A DNA stretch of 12,592 bases, taken from NCBI GenBank assembly GCA_902462525.1, contig CABQCA010000060.1:1-12592 (forward strand). The letters are read 5' to 3'. Positions 6,977 to 12,592 of this stretch are shown piece after piece. A program made the translations under genes and the position numbers. Source of the DNA: an uncultured Porphyromonadaceae bacterium (GTDB lineage: Bacteria > Bacteroidota > Bacteroidia > Bacteroidales > Muribaculaceae). The notes under the pieces are model-generated. The model was not told the origin of the DNA and did not search any database. It saw only the letters and a list, made by a program, of their open reading frames with translations. How positions within the stretch are numbered: the first letter of the stretch is position 1; each line of letters begins with the position of its first letter.

Positions 6977-7926
6977 TTTTGTTCGGTTAGGTCGTTGGCG
7001 GTGTTTGATGCTTCGACTGCGGCAACGAAGATGTCGTCCATTGATGGCAGTACGTGGCGGAAACTGTTGATAGCCACGGCATTGTTAGCGGCGGCAATGA
7101 GAGGCCGTACGCCATCGGCGTCTGTGAGCTGTATCAAAGCGGAGGCGTATCCGCGGTCATCGACGGCGCCGAGACGGAAGTCGGTGCCGATGCCGGCTAC
7201 GGCAGCGCGCAGGGCGTCGGGATTTCCGGCGAAAGATATTTCGTAGGTATTGCCGCCGAATCGTTCGCGCAATTCGCCAACCGGACCGGAGAGGATGTTG
7301 TGCGAGCGGTTGATGAGGGTGATTTCGTCGCAGAGTTCCTCGACGCTTGCCATGTTGTGGGTCGAGAATATCACTGTGGCACCTTCATCGCGAAGTTTCA
7401 GGATTTCGCGCTTGAGGATACCGGCGTTGATGGGATCGAATCCCGAGAAGGGTTCGTCGAAAATCAGTAGTTTGGGGCGGTGTAGCACGGTGACTATAAA
7501 CTGCACTTTCTGGGCCATGCCCTTGGAGAGTTCCTCGATTTTTTTATCCCACCATTGCGATATTTCGAGCCGCTCGAACCATTGGCGCAGGGCTGTTTCG
7601 GCATCGCGCTTGCTCAGACCTTTGAGCCGGGCGAAGAATAGGGCCTGTTCGCCGACCTTCATTTTTTTGTAGAGGCCGCGTTCTTCGGGCAGGTAGCCTA
7701 TCTGTCGGACGTCGTCGGCCACAAGCTGATGGCCGTCGAAGGTGACGATGCCGCGGTCGGGCGCCGTGATGTGGTTTATGATTCGGATGAGTGTGGTTTT
7801 GCCGGCGCCGTTGGGACCGAGCAGACCGTAGACGCTCCCGCGGGGCACGGCGATGGTAACGTCGTCGAGGGCGCGGTGCTTGGTGAAGTCTTTGGTGATG
7901 TTTTCTGCTGTTAATATGTATTCCAT
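6973..7926 (-). CDS. ABC transporter ATP-binding protein, NatA-like
   Basis: This is the cytoplasmic ATPase of the exporter, 317 residues. Walker A is GPNGAGKT (37-44). The Q-loop area reads IGYLPEERGLY (77-87), a wording typical of NatA-type ATPases, which have a Glu-rich loop there. The ABC signature is LSKGMAQKVQF (133-143), with Lys in place of the usual first Gly, as is common in this subfamily. Walker B is LLIFDEP (153-159), followed by SGFDP, and the switch histidine is in STHNM (H190). A C-terminal domain from about 215 to the end is of the DUF4162 kind. I see no clear -7/-33 boxes in the 89 bp before the ATG at 7926, so it may be read from the aroE transcript. The permease gene follows with a 4-bp overlap. 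Confidence 0.93.
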   Translation of the reverse strand: MEYILTAENITKDFTKHRALDDVTIAVPRGSVYGLLGPNGAGKTTLIRIINHITAPDRGIVTFDGHQLVADDVRQIGYLPEERGLYKKMKVGEQALFFARLKGLSKRDAETALRQWFERLEISQWWDKKIEELSKGMAQKVQFIVTVLHRPKLLIFDEPFSGFDPINAGILKREILKLRDEGATVIFSTHNMASVEELCDEITLINRSHNILSGPVGELRERFGGNTYEISFAGNPDALRAAVAGIGTDFRLGAVDDRGYASALIQLTDADGVRPLIAAANNAVAINSFRHVLPSMDDIFVAAVEASNTANDLTEQK

Positions 7927-8015
7927 GCTCTTTTAGACGCAGGTTTTACCCGAAAATTACTGCAATGGCAATTTTTTTGAGTTTATCCGGATTTAAAATC
8001 TTTAATGATCTTGGA

Positions 8016-8774
8016 TTATGCTTTTGTCCAGATGCGCAGGGAGGCGAGAGCCTGGAGTTCGAGCATCTCGCGGCCGTTTTTTGTGACGGCGCCACGGGCT
8101 GCGGCTTTTCTGAGGAATGTGCTTTCATCCGGATTATAGACCATGTCGAAAGCTACGGCGCCGGCGGCCAGGAGGTCGAAAGGCAGCGGCGCGCAGCTGT
8201 CGGTGTCGGGGTAAGTGCCGAGCGGGGTGCAGTTCACCACCACAGGGTGTGTTGCCATGACGTCGGCTGTGAGGTCGGAGTAGAGGAGGGTGTCGCCGTC
8301 CTTGTGGCTGCGCGACACTCGCACGGGGTTCAGTCCGAGCTGGTTCAGGCCTTCGACAGCGGCCTTGGAGGCGCCCCCGGTGCCGAGCACGAGAGCGCCG
8401 GCGCCTTCCATGCCGGCGACGAGCGGACGAATGCTTTCGCGGAAGCCTTCGACATCGGTGTTGTAGCCTTCGAGGGCTATCAGACGGCCGGTTTCGTCGT
8501 AAACGAGTCTGACGGTGTTGACGGCTCCGATTTTTGCGGCCACCCCTTCCACGCGGTCGAGGTACGCCATTATTTTCTCTTTATAGGGAGCGGTGATGTT
8601 GAAGCCCTTTAACTTAGGATTGAGAAGAACGAGGCTGTAGAGCGCGGCTTCGTCGAGCCGAGGCAGCTCGAAATTGTCGTACTTATAACCTTTTCCGGTG
8701 AAAAAAGCCTTTGAGAACGAATGTTGCAGCGGGTAGCCGATGAGGCCTAATTCTGTATCGGAAAGATGATCCAT
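8016..8774 (-). CDS. aroE: Shikimate dehydrogenase (NADP+)
   Basis: This enzyme reduces 3-dehydroshikimate to shikimate with NADPH in the pathway to chorismate and the aromatic amino acids. Its 252 residues are slightly shorter than E. coli AroE (272). The substrate-binding motif GLIGYPLQHSFSKAFF covers 10-25. GFNITAPYKE (58-67) carries the catalytic Lys65, GAVNT covers 83-87, and GYNTDVEG (103-110) carries the catalytic Asp107. The nucleotide-binding turn is GTGGASKAA (131-139), and the C-terminal half has VVNCTPLG and AFDMVYNP, as is typical. All key residues are present, so the gene looks functional. The start is ATG 8774 with leader TTTTACATTAAAAA and no Shine-Dalgarno, just downstream of the heptamer array. 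No partner aro genes are nearby. No clear promoter is visible, so it may depend on read-through from the genes upstream. Confidence 0.95.
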   Translation of the reverse strand: MDHLSDTELGLIGYPLQHSFSKAFFTGKGYKYDNFELPRLDEAALYSLVLLNPKLKGFNITAPYKEKIMAYLDRVEGVAAKIGAVNTVRLVYDETGRLIALEGYNTDVEGFRESIRPLVAGMEGAGALVLGTGGASKAAVEGLNQLGLNPVRVSRSHKDGDTLLYSDLTADVMATHPVVVNCTPLGTYPDTDSCAPLPFDLLAAGAVAFDMVYNPDESTFLRKAAARGAVTKNGREMLELQALASLRIWTKA

Positions 8775-8788
8775 TTTTTAATGTAAAA

Positions 8789-8858
8789 GGTGAAGGGTGA
8801 AAGGTGAAAGGTGAAGGGTGAAAGGTGAAAGGTGAAGGGTGAAAGTGGAAAGGTGAAG
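8789..8858. repeat. 7-bp tandem array with 21-bp higher-order period upstream of aroE
   Basis: Ten consecutive heptamers occur, nine of them GGTGAAR and one degenerate (GTGGAAA at 8845-8851). The last base of the units goes G,A,A,G,A,A,G,A,A,G, so the array is also a 21-bp repeat present three and one third times. It ends 14 bp before the aroE ATG and would form part of the aroE leader, as repeated CUUCACC/UUUCACC. Confidence 0.9.
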
Positions 8859-8871
8859 AAAATAGGTTAGT

Positions 8872-8950
8872 GTGAAGAAGCTCTTATCTTCACTCAGGCT
8901 AAGCCTGAATTTTCACTTTATTCACTTCAACTTGAGCTTGCGAAAGTTGA
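8872..8950. other. Cluster of three consecutive inverted repeats between rluD and aroE
   Basis: There are three possible hairpins. GTGAAGA/TCTTCAC pairs at 8872-8878 with 8887-8893 (8-nt loop). TCAGGC/GCCTGA pairs at 8894-8899 with 8903-8908 (loop TAA) and directly abuts the first. TCAACTT/AAGTTGA pairs at 8927-8933 with 8944-8950 (10-nt loop), just past the rluD stop. None is followed by a good T tract on the minus strand, so they are not ordinary terminators. Confidence 0.6.
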
Positions 8951-8954
8951 CTTC

Positions 8955-10013
8955 TTAATTTTTTCCGGCCATGTATGTGCGCCAGCGCTCGATGAGAGCC
9001 GACATGTCGTCGGGAAGAGGGGCTGTGAAGAACATTTCTTCGCCTGTCTGGGGATGGCGGAAGCCAAGGGTGCGGGCATGGAGCGCCTGACGCGGACACA
9101 CGTCCATGCAGTTGCGCACAAAGGCCGTGTAGGACGAGGAGCGGATGCCACGAAGCACCTCGTCGCCGCCGTAGCGGGCGTCGTTGAACAGCGGGTGGCC
9201 CAGCGATTTCATGTGTACGCGTATCTGATGCGTGCGGCCTGTTTCGAGCACGCATTTCACCAGCGAGACGTGCCCGAGTAGCTCTGTGACAGAATAGTGT
9301 GTGACGGCGCGCTTGCCTTCCGGTCCGTCGAGGGGGAAGGTGGTCATCTGCAGACGGTCCTTAGGCGAGCGGCCTATATTTGTTGCTACTGTGCCTTCTG
9401 TCGGTTCGGGTATGCCCCATACCATGGCCACGTACTCGCGCCTGGTTGTTTTGTTGAAAAACTGCCTGCCGAGGTCGGTCTTGGCGTCGGGTGTCTTGGC
9501 TACCACGAGAAGGCCCGAAGTGTCTTTGTCGATGCGGTGGACGAGGCCGAGGCGCGGGTCGTTGACGTCGTAGTCGGGAGTATCGCGGAAGTGCCATGCA
9601 AGAGCGTTGACGAGGGTGCCGTCGTAGTTCCCGTGGCCCGGATGTACCACCAGTCCGGCCGGCTTGTTGACCACCAGAACGTAGCGGTCCTCATAGACAA
9701 TGTCGAGCGGAATGTCCTGAGCCACAATCTCGAATTCGTAGCGAGGACGGTCCATCACCACCTGCACCATGTCGAGGGGCTTGACCCGGTAGTTGCTTTT
9801 CACCGGTTTGCCGTTTACAAGAATGCAGCCGGCCTCGGCGGCCTGCTGCACGCGGTTGCGCGACGATTTCTGCAGCCGTGCAACCAGAAATTTGTCGACG
9901 CGAAGCAGTTCCTGACCCTTGTCGGCCACGAAGCGGAAATGCTCGTAGAGTTCGTTGCCTTCGATTTCTACAACTTTGTCGTCGGTTTCTTCTTCGTCTT
10001 CAGCCATAATCAT
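8955..10013 (-). CDS. rluD: RluD-type 23S rRNA pseudouridine synthase (RluA family)
   Basis: This is predicted to convert uridines of 23S rRNA (helix 69 in RluD) into pseudouridine. Its 352 residues begin with an acidic stretch (1-20). An S4 RNA-binding domain covers about 36-85 (LLRVDKFLVARL and GCILVNGKPVKSNYRVK). The catalytic domain includes VVNKPAGLVVHPG (114-126), the motif HRIDKDTSGLLVVAK (159-173) with catalytic Asp162, and TGRTHQIRVHMKSLGHPLFND (258-278). ATG 10013 overlaps the stop of the PASTA gene as ATGA. A second in-frame ATG at 10007 (MAEDEE) is an equally plausible start. Position in an operon with a PASTA protein suggests co-translation but not a shared function. RluD rather than RluC is inferred from the S4 domain plus overall layout; the exact target site cannot be shown from sequence. 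Confidence 0.92.
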   Translation of the reverse strand: MIMAEDEEETDDKVVEIEGNELYEHFRFVADKGQELLRVDKFLVARLQKSSRNRVQQAAEAGCILVNGKPVKSNYRVKPLDMVQVVMDRPRYEFEIVAQDIPLDIVYEDRYVLVVNKPAGLVVHPGHGNYDGTLVNALAWHFRDTPDYDVNDPRLGLVHRIDKDTSGLLVVAKTPDAKTDLGRQFFNKTTRREYVAMVWGIPEPTEGTVATNIGRSPKDRLQMTTFPLDGPEGKRAVTHYSVTELLGHVSLVKCVLETGRTHQIRVHMKSLGHPLFNDARYGGDEVLRGIRSSSYTAFVRNCMDVCPRQALHARTLGFRHPQTGEEMFFTAPLPDDMSALIERWRTYMAGKN

Positions 10014-10654
10014 TCGAAAGTATCGGCGTTTTCGTCGAAAATCTCTGTGATTTCTTCACCGGCAGTCACAAGCGAATCGACGGGTTCGGCAGGTCCGTTT
10101 CCGACTTCGAGAGTGACTGTAGCTGTGACGGGAATTACGGAGCCGACGGAAATGGGGGTGTCGCCGTAGCGGGCGCCCACAACAAGGTCGGTGAACTCGG
10201 ATGGCACATAAACCATGCGCACATCGGTTATGCCTATGCCGCGGAGGTAGGACATTGCCTGGCGCGACGAAACGTTGCCGGTGAGTGGCATCGATACTGC
10301 AACCTGCTTTGGCGAGAAGGCGGTGATGGTGACGTAGACCTGACGGTCGTGCTTGACAACCGCACCGGCTTTCGGCCATGATTCGACCACGGTACCGGGA
10401 GCGACATTTCGGTCGTAGATGCTGTCGGAAATTTCGATGTTGAGGCCGTTTGCGGCGAGCATGGCGCGGGCTTCGGTGTAGCTTTTCTGCTTGATTTCGG
10501 GCACGACGGATGTCTCGCCGTGGAATGTCCAGAAATCAAGAAAAATCAGCACGGCCCACAGTAGCAGCAGTGCCACCCCCACGATGAGCACGAAATTGCT
10601 CAGCACAGGGTGCCGCCCGGCAAAAGCCTTGACAGAGGCGAAACTGAATTTCAT
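10010..10654 (-). CDS. Single-pass membrane protein with PASTA domains
   Basis: This 214-residue protein has a short basic cytoplasmic N-terminus and one transmembrane helix at about 20-42 (FVLIVGVALLLLWAVLIFL). Two PASTA-like domains then face the periplasm (about 47-112 and 116-186), followed by an acidic tail. PASTA 1 shows VVPEIKQKSYTEARAMLAANGL and PGTVVESWPKAGAVVK, the usual pattern of a helix and then a P-x-G turn. PASTA domains often bind peptidoglycan fragments or beta-lactams and occur on Ser/Thr kinases and PBPs; here there is no kinase or transpeptidase. The open frame extends upstream to 10789, but that part is the shadow of the hexapeptide gene. ATG 10654 forms an ATGA overlap with its stop and lies just before the basic/hydrophobic start. 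A role in envelope sensing or cell-wall assembly is inferred. Confidence 0.85.
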   Translation of the reverse strand: MKFSFASVKAFAGRHPVLSNFVLIVGVALLLLWAVLIFLDFWTFHGETSVVPEIKQKSYTEARAMLAANGLNIEISDSIYDRNVAPGTVVESWPKAGAVVKHDRQVYVTITAFSPKQVAVSMPLTGNVSSRQAMSYLRGIGITDVRMVYVPSEFTDLVVGARYGDTPISVGSVIPVTATVTLEVGNGPAEPVDSLVTAGEEITEIFDENADTFE

Positions 10655-11190
10655 TTTTCGTCGTTGTCGGGTTGGGGTTCGTCGTACCATTTCGAGTACA
10701 TCAGGTAGTTGCGGGCTATCTTGACGTTTATCTCGCGTGCCTGCGCAGGGTCGACGGGTTTGATGAATTTGGCCGGAGCGCCGCCCCACAGTTCGTTGGG
10801 GCCTATTTTGGTGCGCGACAGCACAACCGAGCCGGCCGCCACGATAGCGCCTTCGCCTACTTCGGCGTCGTCCATCACCACGGCTCCCATGCCGATGAGA
10901 GCGAGGTCGTGGATTTTGGCACCGTGTATGGTCACGTTATGGCCGATAGACACGTCGTTGCCGATTTCGATGGTCGATTTCTGATAGAGTGTGTGGAGCA
11001 CCGAGCCGTCCTGAATGTTGACGCGGTCGCCGATGGTTATGGTGTTGACATCGCCGCGGAGCACGGTGTTGAACCACACCGAGCAACCGTCGCCCATGGT
11101 GACGTCGCCGATGACAGTGGCGTTTTCGGCCAGAAAGCAATCTTTTCCTATTTTTGGAGTAAAACCGCGGAGGGGTATTATGAGAGCCAT
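10651..11190 (-). CDS. Gamma-carbonic anhydrase-like hexapeptide-repeat protein (YrdA/PaaY family)
   Basis: This is a left-handed beta-helix protein of 179 residues, the usual length for this family, which forms trimers and binds a metal. Hexapeptide turns run from about residue 12 to 140 (for example ATVIGDVTMGDG, NTITIGDRVNIQDG, STIEIGNDVSIGHNV, ALIGMGAVVMDDAEVGEGAIV). The three histidines expected to hold the metal are present: H66 in VLHT, and H84 and H89 in IGHNVTIHG. The C-terminal ELWGGAPAKFIK and a final helix fit the family. Relatives are described as carbonic anhydrases, acyl-CoA thioesterases or proteins of unknown activity, so the reaction here is open. It is the first gene of a three-gene coupled set and ends in ATGA with the PASTA gene. 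The start ATG 11190 is preceded by an A-rich leader and a GGTGAAA repeat. Confidence 0.92.
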   Translation of the reverse strand: MALIIPLRGFTPKIGKDCFLAENATVIGDVTMGDGCSVWFNTVLRGDVNTITIGDRVNIQDGSVLHTLYQKSTIEIGNDVSIGHNVTIHGAKIHDLALIGMGAVVMDDAEVGEGAIVAAGSVVLSRTKIGPNELWGGAPAKFIKPVDPAQAREINVKIARNYLMYSKWYDEPQPDNDEK

Positions 11191-11201
11191 TTTTCTTTTA
11201 T

Positions 11202-11222
11202 GGTGAAAGGTGGAGGGTGAAA
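11202..11222. repeat. Three heptamers of the GGTGAAA family upstream of the hexapeptide gene
   Basis: GGTGAAA, GGTGGAG and GGTGAAA lie in tandem and end 11 bp before the ATG at 11190. They are the same unit and orientation, in nearly the same place, as the longer array upstream of aroE. Confidence 0.75.
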
Positions 11223-11282
11223 TATGGAGTCGAATAAGTCTAAAAAGTTGAAATAGTTAAGATAATAGTATTTTATAGGGGC

Positions 11283-11317
11283 GAGGTACGAGGAACAAAT
11301 GCGAGTCAGTCCGTCAG
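11283..11317. repeat. Decayed short tandem repeats (GAGGTAC and GTCAG units)
   Basis: GAGGTAC is directly followed by GAGGAAC (11283-11296). GTCAG then occurs twice with 8-bp spacing (11305 and 11313), matching the unit and period of the array at 5681-5712. The copies are few, so this is tentative. I see no good promoter boxes in 11191-11365. Confidence 0.4.
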
Positions 11318-11324
11318 ACAACTC

Positions 11325-11376
11325 CCTAATCTCCTGATATCCTAATCTCCTGATATCTTAATATCCTAATTTCCTG
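11325..11376. repeat. 16-bp direct repeats running into the aminopeptidase stop codon
   Basis: Two perfect tandem copies of CCTAATCTCCTGATAT (11325-11340 and 11341-11356) are followed by the partial copies CTTAATAT and CCTAATTTCCTG. The last partial copy covers the stop codon (11366-11368) and the last codons of the aminopeptidase gene. It may have changed the end of the protein. Confidence 0.8.
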
Positions 11377-12592
11377 CCAATGGAGCGGTGCGGGCTGCCA
11401 GCCAGGCGCGTTCGGCGTCGGAGCCGAGGGCCGGAGTAAGGCGTTCGCGCACGGTGGCATGGTAGTTGTCGACCCATTCTATTTCTTCGGAACTCATCAT
11501 GCTCAGGTCGAAGAGAGCACGGTCGAAGGGGAAGAGGGTCAGAGTTTCGAAGCCGAGGAAACGGCCGAATTCAGTCTCCATGGCAGGCACGCACAGCACA
11601 AGATTTTCGCAGCGTATGCCGTGTGCGTTTTCGACGTAGACGCCGGGTTCGTTAGAGGTTATGCAGCCGGGACGCAGCGGTGCCTCGACATTGTTGAGGC
11701 GTATGCTGTGCGGGCCTTCGTGCACGCCGAGGAAGTGGCCGACACCATGACCGGTGCCGTGGAGGTAGCTCATGCCGTGCATCCACAGGGGGCGGCGGGC
11801 TATGGCGTCGAGCTGTGCGCCGCGTGTGCCGGCCGGGAAGATGGTTGTTCCGAGGGCGATGTGGCCTTTCATCACCAGAGTGAAGTCGCGTTTTTCTTCG
11901 GGTGTGGGAGTGCCCAGGCATATGGTGCGTGTGATGTCGGTGGTGCCGTCGAGGTACTGAGCGCCTGAGTCGACGAGCAGCAGTCCTTCGGGAGCGAGAG
12001 TGGCATTGCTTTTTTCATCTGCTTCGTAGTGCACAATGGCGCCGTGAGGTCCGTAGCCGGCGATGGTGCCGAAGCTTTCGTCGAAGTAGAGGTCTTGCTG
12101 TGAGCGGTATTTGTGGAGAATGTCGGCGACGTCTATTTCGGTGGTAGTGACGCCGCGTGCCATGCGGTCTTCGATTTCCATGAAAGCACGTACGAGTGCC
12201 GCGCCGTCGCGCACCATTGCCCGGCGGATGCCGTCGAGCTGCACGGAATTCTTCACCGATTTCATCACGGCCACGGGCGAGAATTCGGTTTCAACCTTGC
12301 GGATACCGAGAATATCGACCACTGCGCCCGATGTGTGCGAGGGATCGATGAGCACTTTTTCGTCGCCCGGGAGAGCGGCAAGGAATATTGTAGCATCGCC
12401 GTAGGGACGTGTTTCCACGCCTTGAGCCCTGAGGTAGGCAGTAGTTTCGTCGGTGAGCTTTGCCGGTGAGATGAAGAGCACCTTGAGTTCGGGCGACAGA
12501 TAGAGATACGATGTAGCCACGGGAGTGTGCTTCACGTCGTTGCAGCGAATGTTGAGTGTCCATGCGATTTCGTCGAGTGCCGAACTGAAAAC
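11366..12592 (-). CDS. Xaa-Pro aminopeptidase (aminopeptidase P, M24B family), 5' part outside window
   Basis: This metallopeptidase removes N-terminal residues that precede proline. 408 residues up to the TAG are visible. The frame is open to the window edge and begins with ALDEIAWTLNIRCNDV, a conserved end of the N-terminal domain, so the GTG at 12535 is not the real start. The whole pita-bread catalytic domain is present. Counting from the window edge, the metal ligands are Asp208 and Asp219 (VDSGAQYLDGTTDITRT), His282 (HGTGHGVGHF), Glu315 (SNEPGVY) and Glu329 (GIRCENL). Full-length eukaryotic-type APP proteins of this layout are about 590-600 residues, so about a third is missing to the right. 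It is probably a cytoplasmic housekeeping peptidase. The C-terminus (APLAGN) lies in the 16-bp repeat. Confidence 0.94.
   Translation of the reverse strand, partial: VFSSALDEIAWTLNIRCNDVKHTPVATSYLYLSPELKVLFISPAKLTDETTAYLRAQGVETRPYGDATIFLAALPGDEKVLIDPSHTSGAVVDILGIRKVETEFSPVAVMKSVKNSVQLDGIRRAMVRDGAALVRAFMEIEDRMARGVTTTEIDVADILHKYRSQQDLYFDESFGTIAGYGPHGAIVHYEADEKSNATLAPEGLLLVDSGAQYLDGTTDITRTICLGTPTPEEKRDFTLVMKGHIALGTTIFPAGTRGAQLDAIARRPLWMHGMSYLHGTGHGVGHFLGVHEGPHSIRLNNVEAPLRPGCITSNEPGVYVENAHGIRCENLVLCVPAMETEFGRFLGFETLTLFPFDRALFDLSMMSSEEIEWVDNYHATVRERLTPALGSDAERAWLAARTAPLAGN

Noticed and set aside
7526..7528. Divergent ABC signature (LSKGM instead of LSGGQ) as a sign of a dead ATPase
   Set aside because: This wording is common in NatA-like ATPases. 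Walker A, Walker B and the switch histidine are intact.
7927..8015. Promoter for the ABC ATPase gene (TAATTTTC at 7959-7952)
   Set aside because: The -7 box lacks the final G, and no TTTG-like box lies 19-21 bp upstream.
8789..8858. Possible CRISPR array
   Set aside because: The units are 7 bp and directly adjacent, with no spacers. It is a simple tandem repeat.
9297..10169. 290-codon open frame on the plus strand
   Set aside because: It is antisense to rluD and the PASTA gene, both with clear family motifs, and its translation shows no family features.
10655..10789. Upstream extension of the PASTA gene to an ATG at 10789
   Set aside because: The extra 45 residues are Arg/Gln/Pro-rich and overlap the hexapeptide gene in another frame. 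ATG 10654 gives a proper membrane-protein start and an ATGA junction.
12533..12535. GTG at 12535 as start of the aminopeptidase
   Set aside because: The frame continues upstream to the window edge with the conserved segment ALDEIAWTLNIR, so the gene begins outside the window.

Overview
This window looks like a chromosomal segment of a member of the Bacteroidota, most likely order Bacteroidales and possibly a Muribaculaceae-type gut bacterium; the family-level guess is an inference. The support is as follows. Three promoters fit the Bacteroidetes pattern TTTG-N19-21-TAnnTTTG, two of them with the same -7 box TATCTTTG. Start codons lack Shine-Dalgarno sequences and have A-rich leaders. Two secreted proteins end in a type-IX-like sorting tail. 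The primary sigma factor has a short N-terminus with no long region 1.1. The DNA is GC-rich by eye, except for one clearly AT-rich gene at 4181-5475. Every gene I support lies on the minus strand, so the window reads right to left.

In order of transcription: (1) the C-terminal two thirds of a Xaa-Pro aminopeptidase (12592-11366, 5' end outside the window). (2) An intergenic patchwork of short repeats (11191-11365). (3) A tightly coupled trio with ATGA start/stop overlaps: a gamma-carbonic-anhydrase-like hexapeptide protein, a single-pass PASTA protein and an RluD-type pseudouridine synthase (11190-8955). (4) A 180-bp intergenic region with three consecutive inverted repeats and a 7-bp/21-bp tandem array (8954-8775). 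(5) Shikimate dehydrogenase aroE (8774-8016). (6) A NatA/NatB-type ABC exporter pair overlapping by 4 bp (7926-5714), closed by a good terminator. (7) A small AT-rich secreted-protein gene with its own promoter and terminator, apparently split by a one-base frameshift (5475-4181). (8) A 1044-residue multidomain secreted adhesin-like protein with its own promoter and terminator (4010-876). (9) The promoter and first three quarters of the primary sigma factor rpoD (655-1).

Most genes are housekeeping or common accessory functions. I see no phage, CRISPR, transposase, toxin or defence genes, and no tRNA or rRNA. The most interesting points are the frameshifted secreted-protein gene, whose downstream frame is open for 91 codons without an ATG, GTG or TTG, and the short-period intergenic repeats. 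One of these repeats (GGTGAAR heptamers) ends 11-14 bp before the start codon at two separate loci. I did not find a convincing new multi-gene system.
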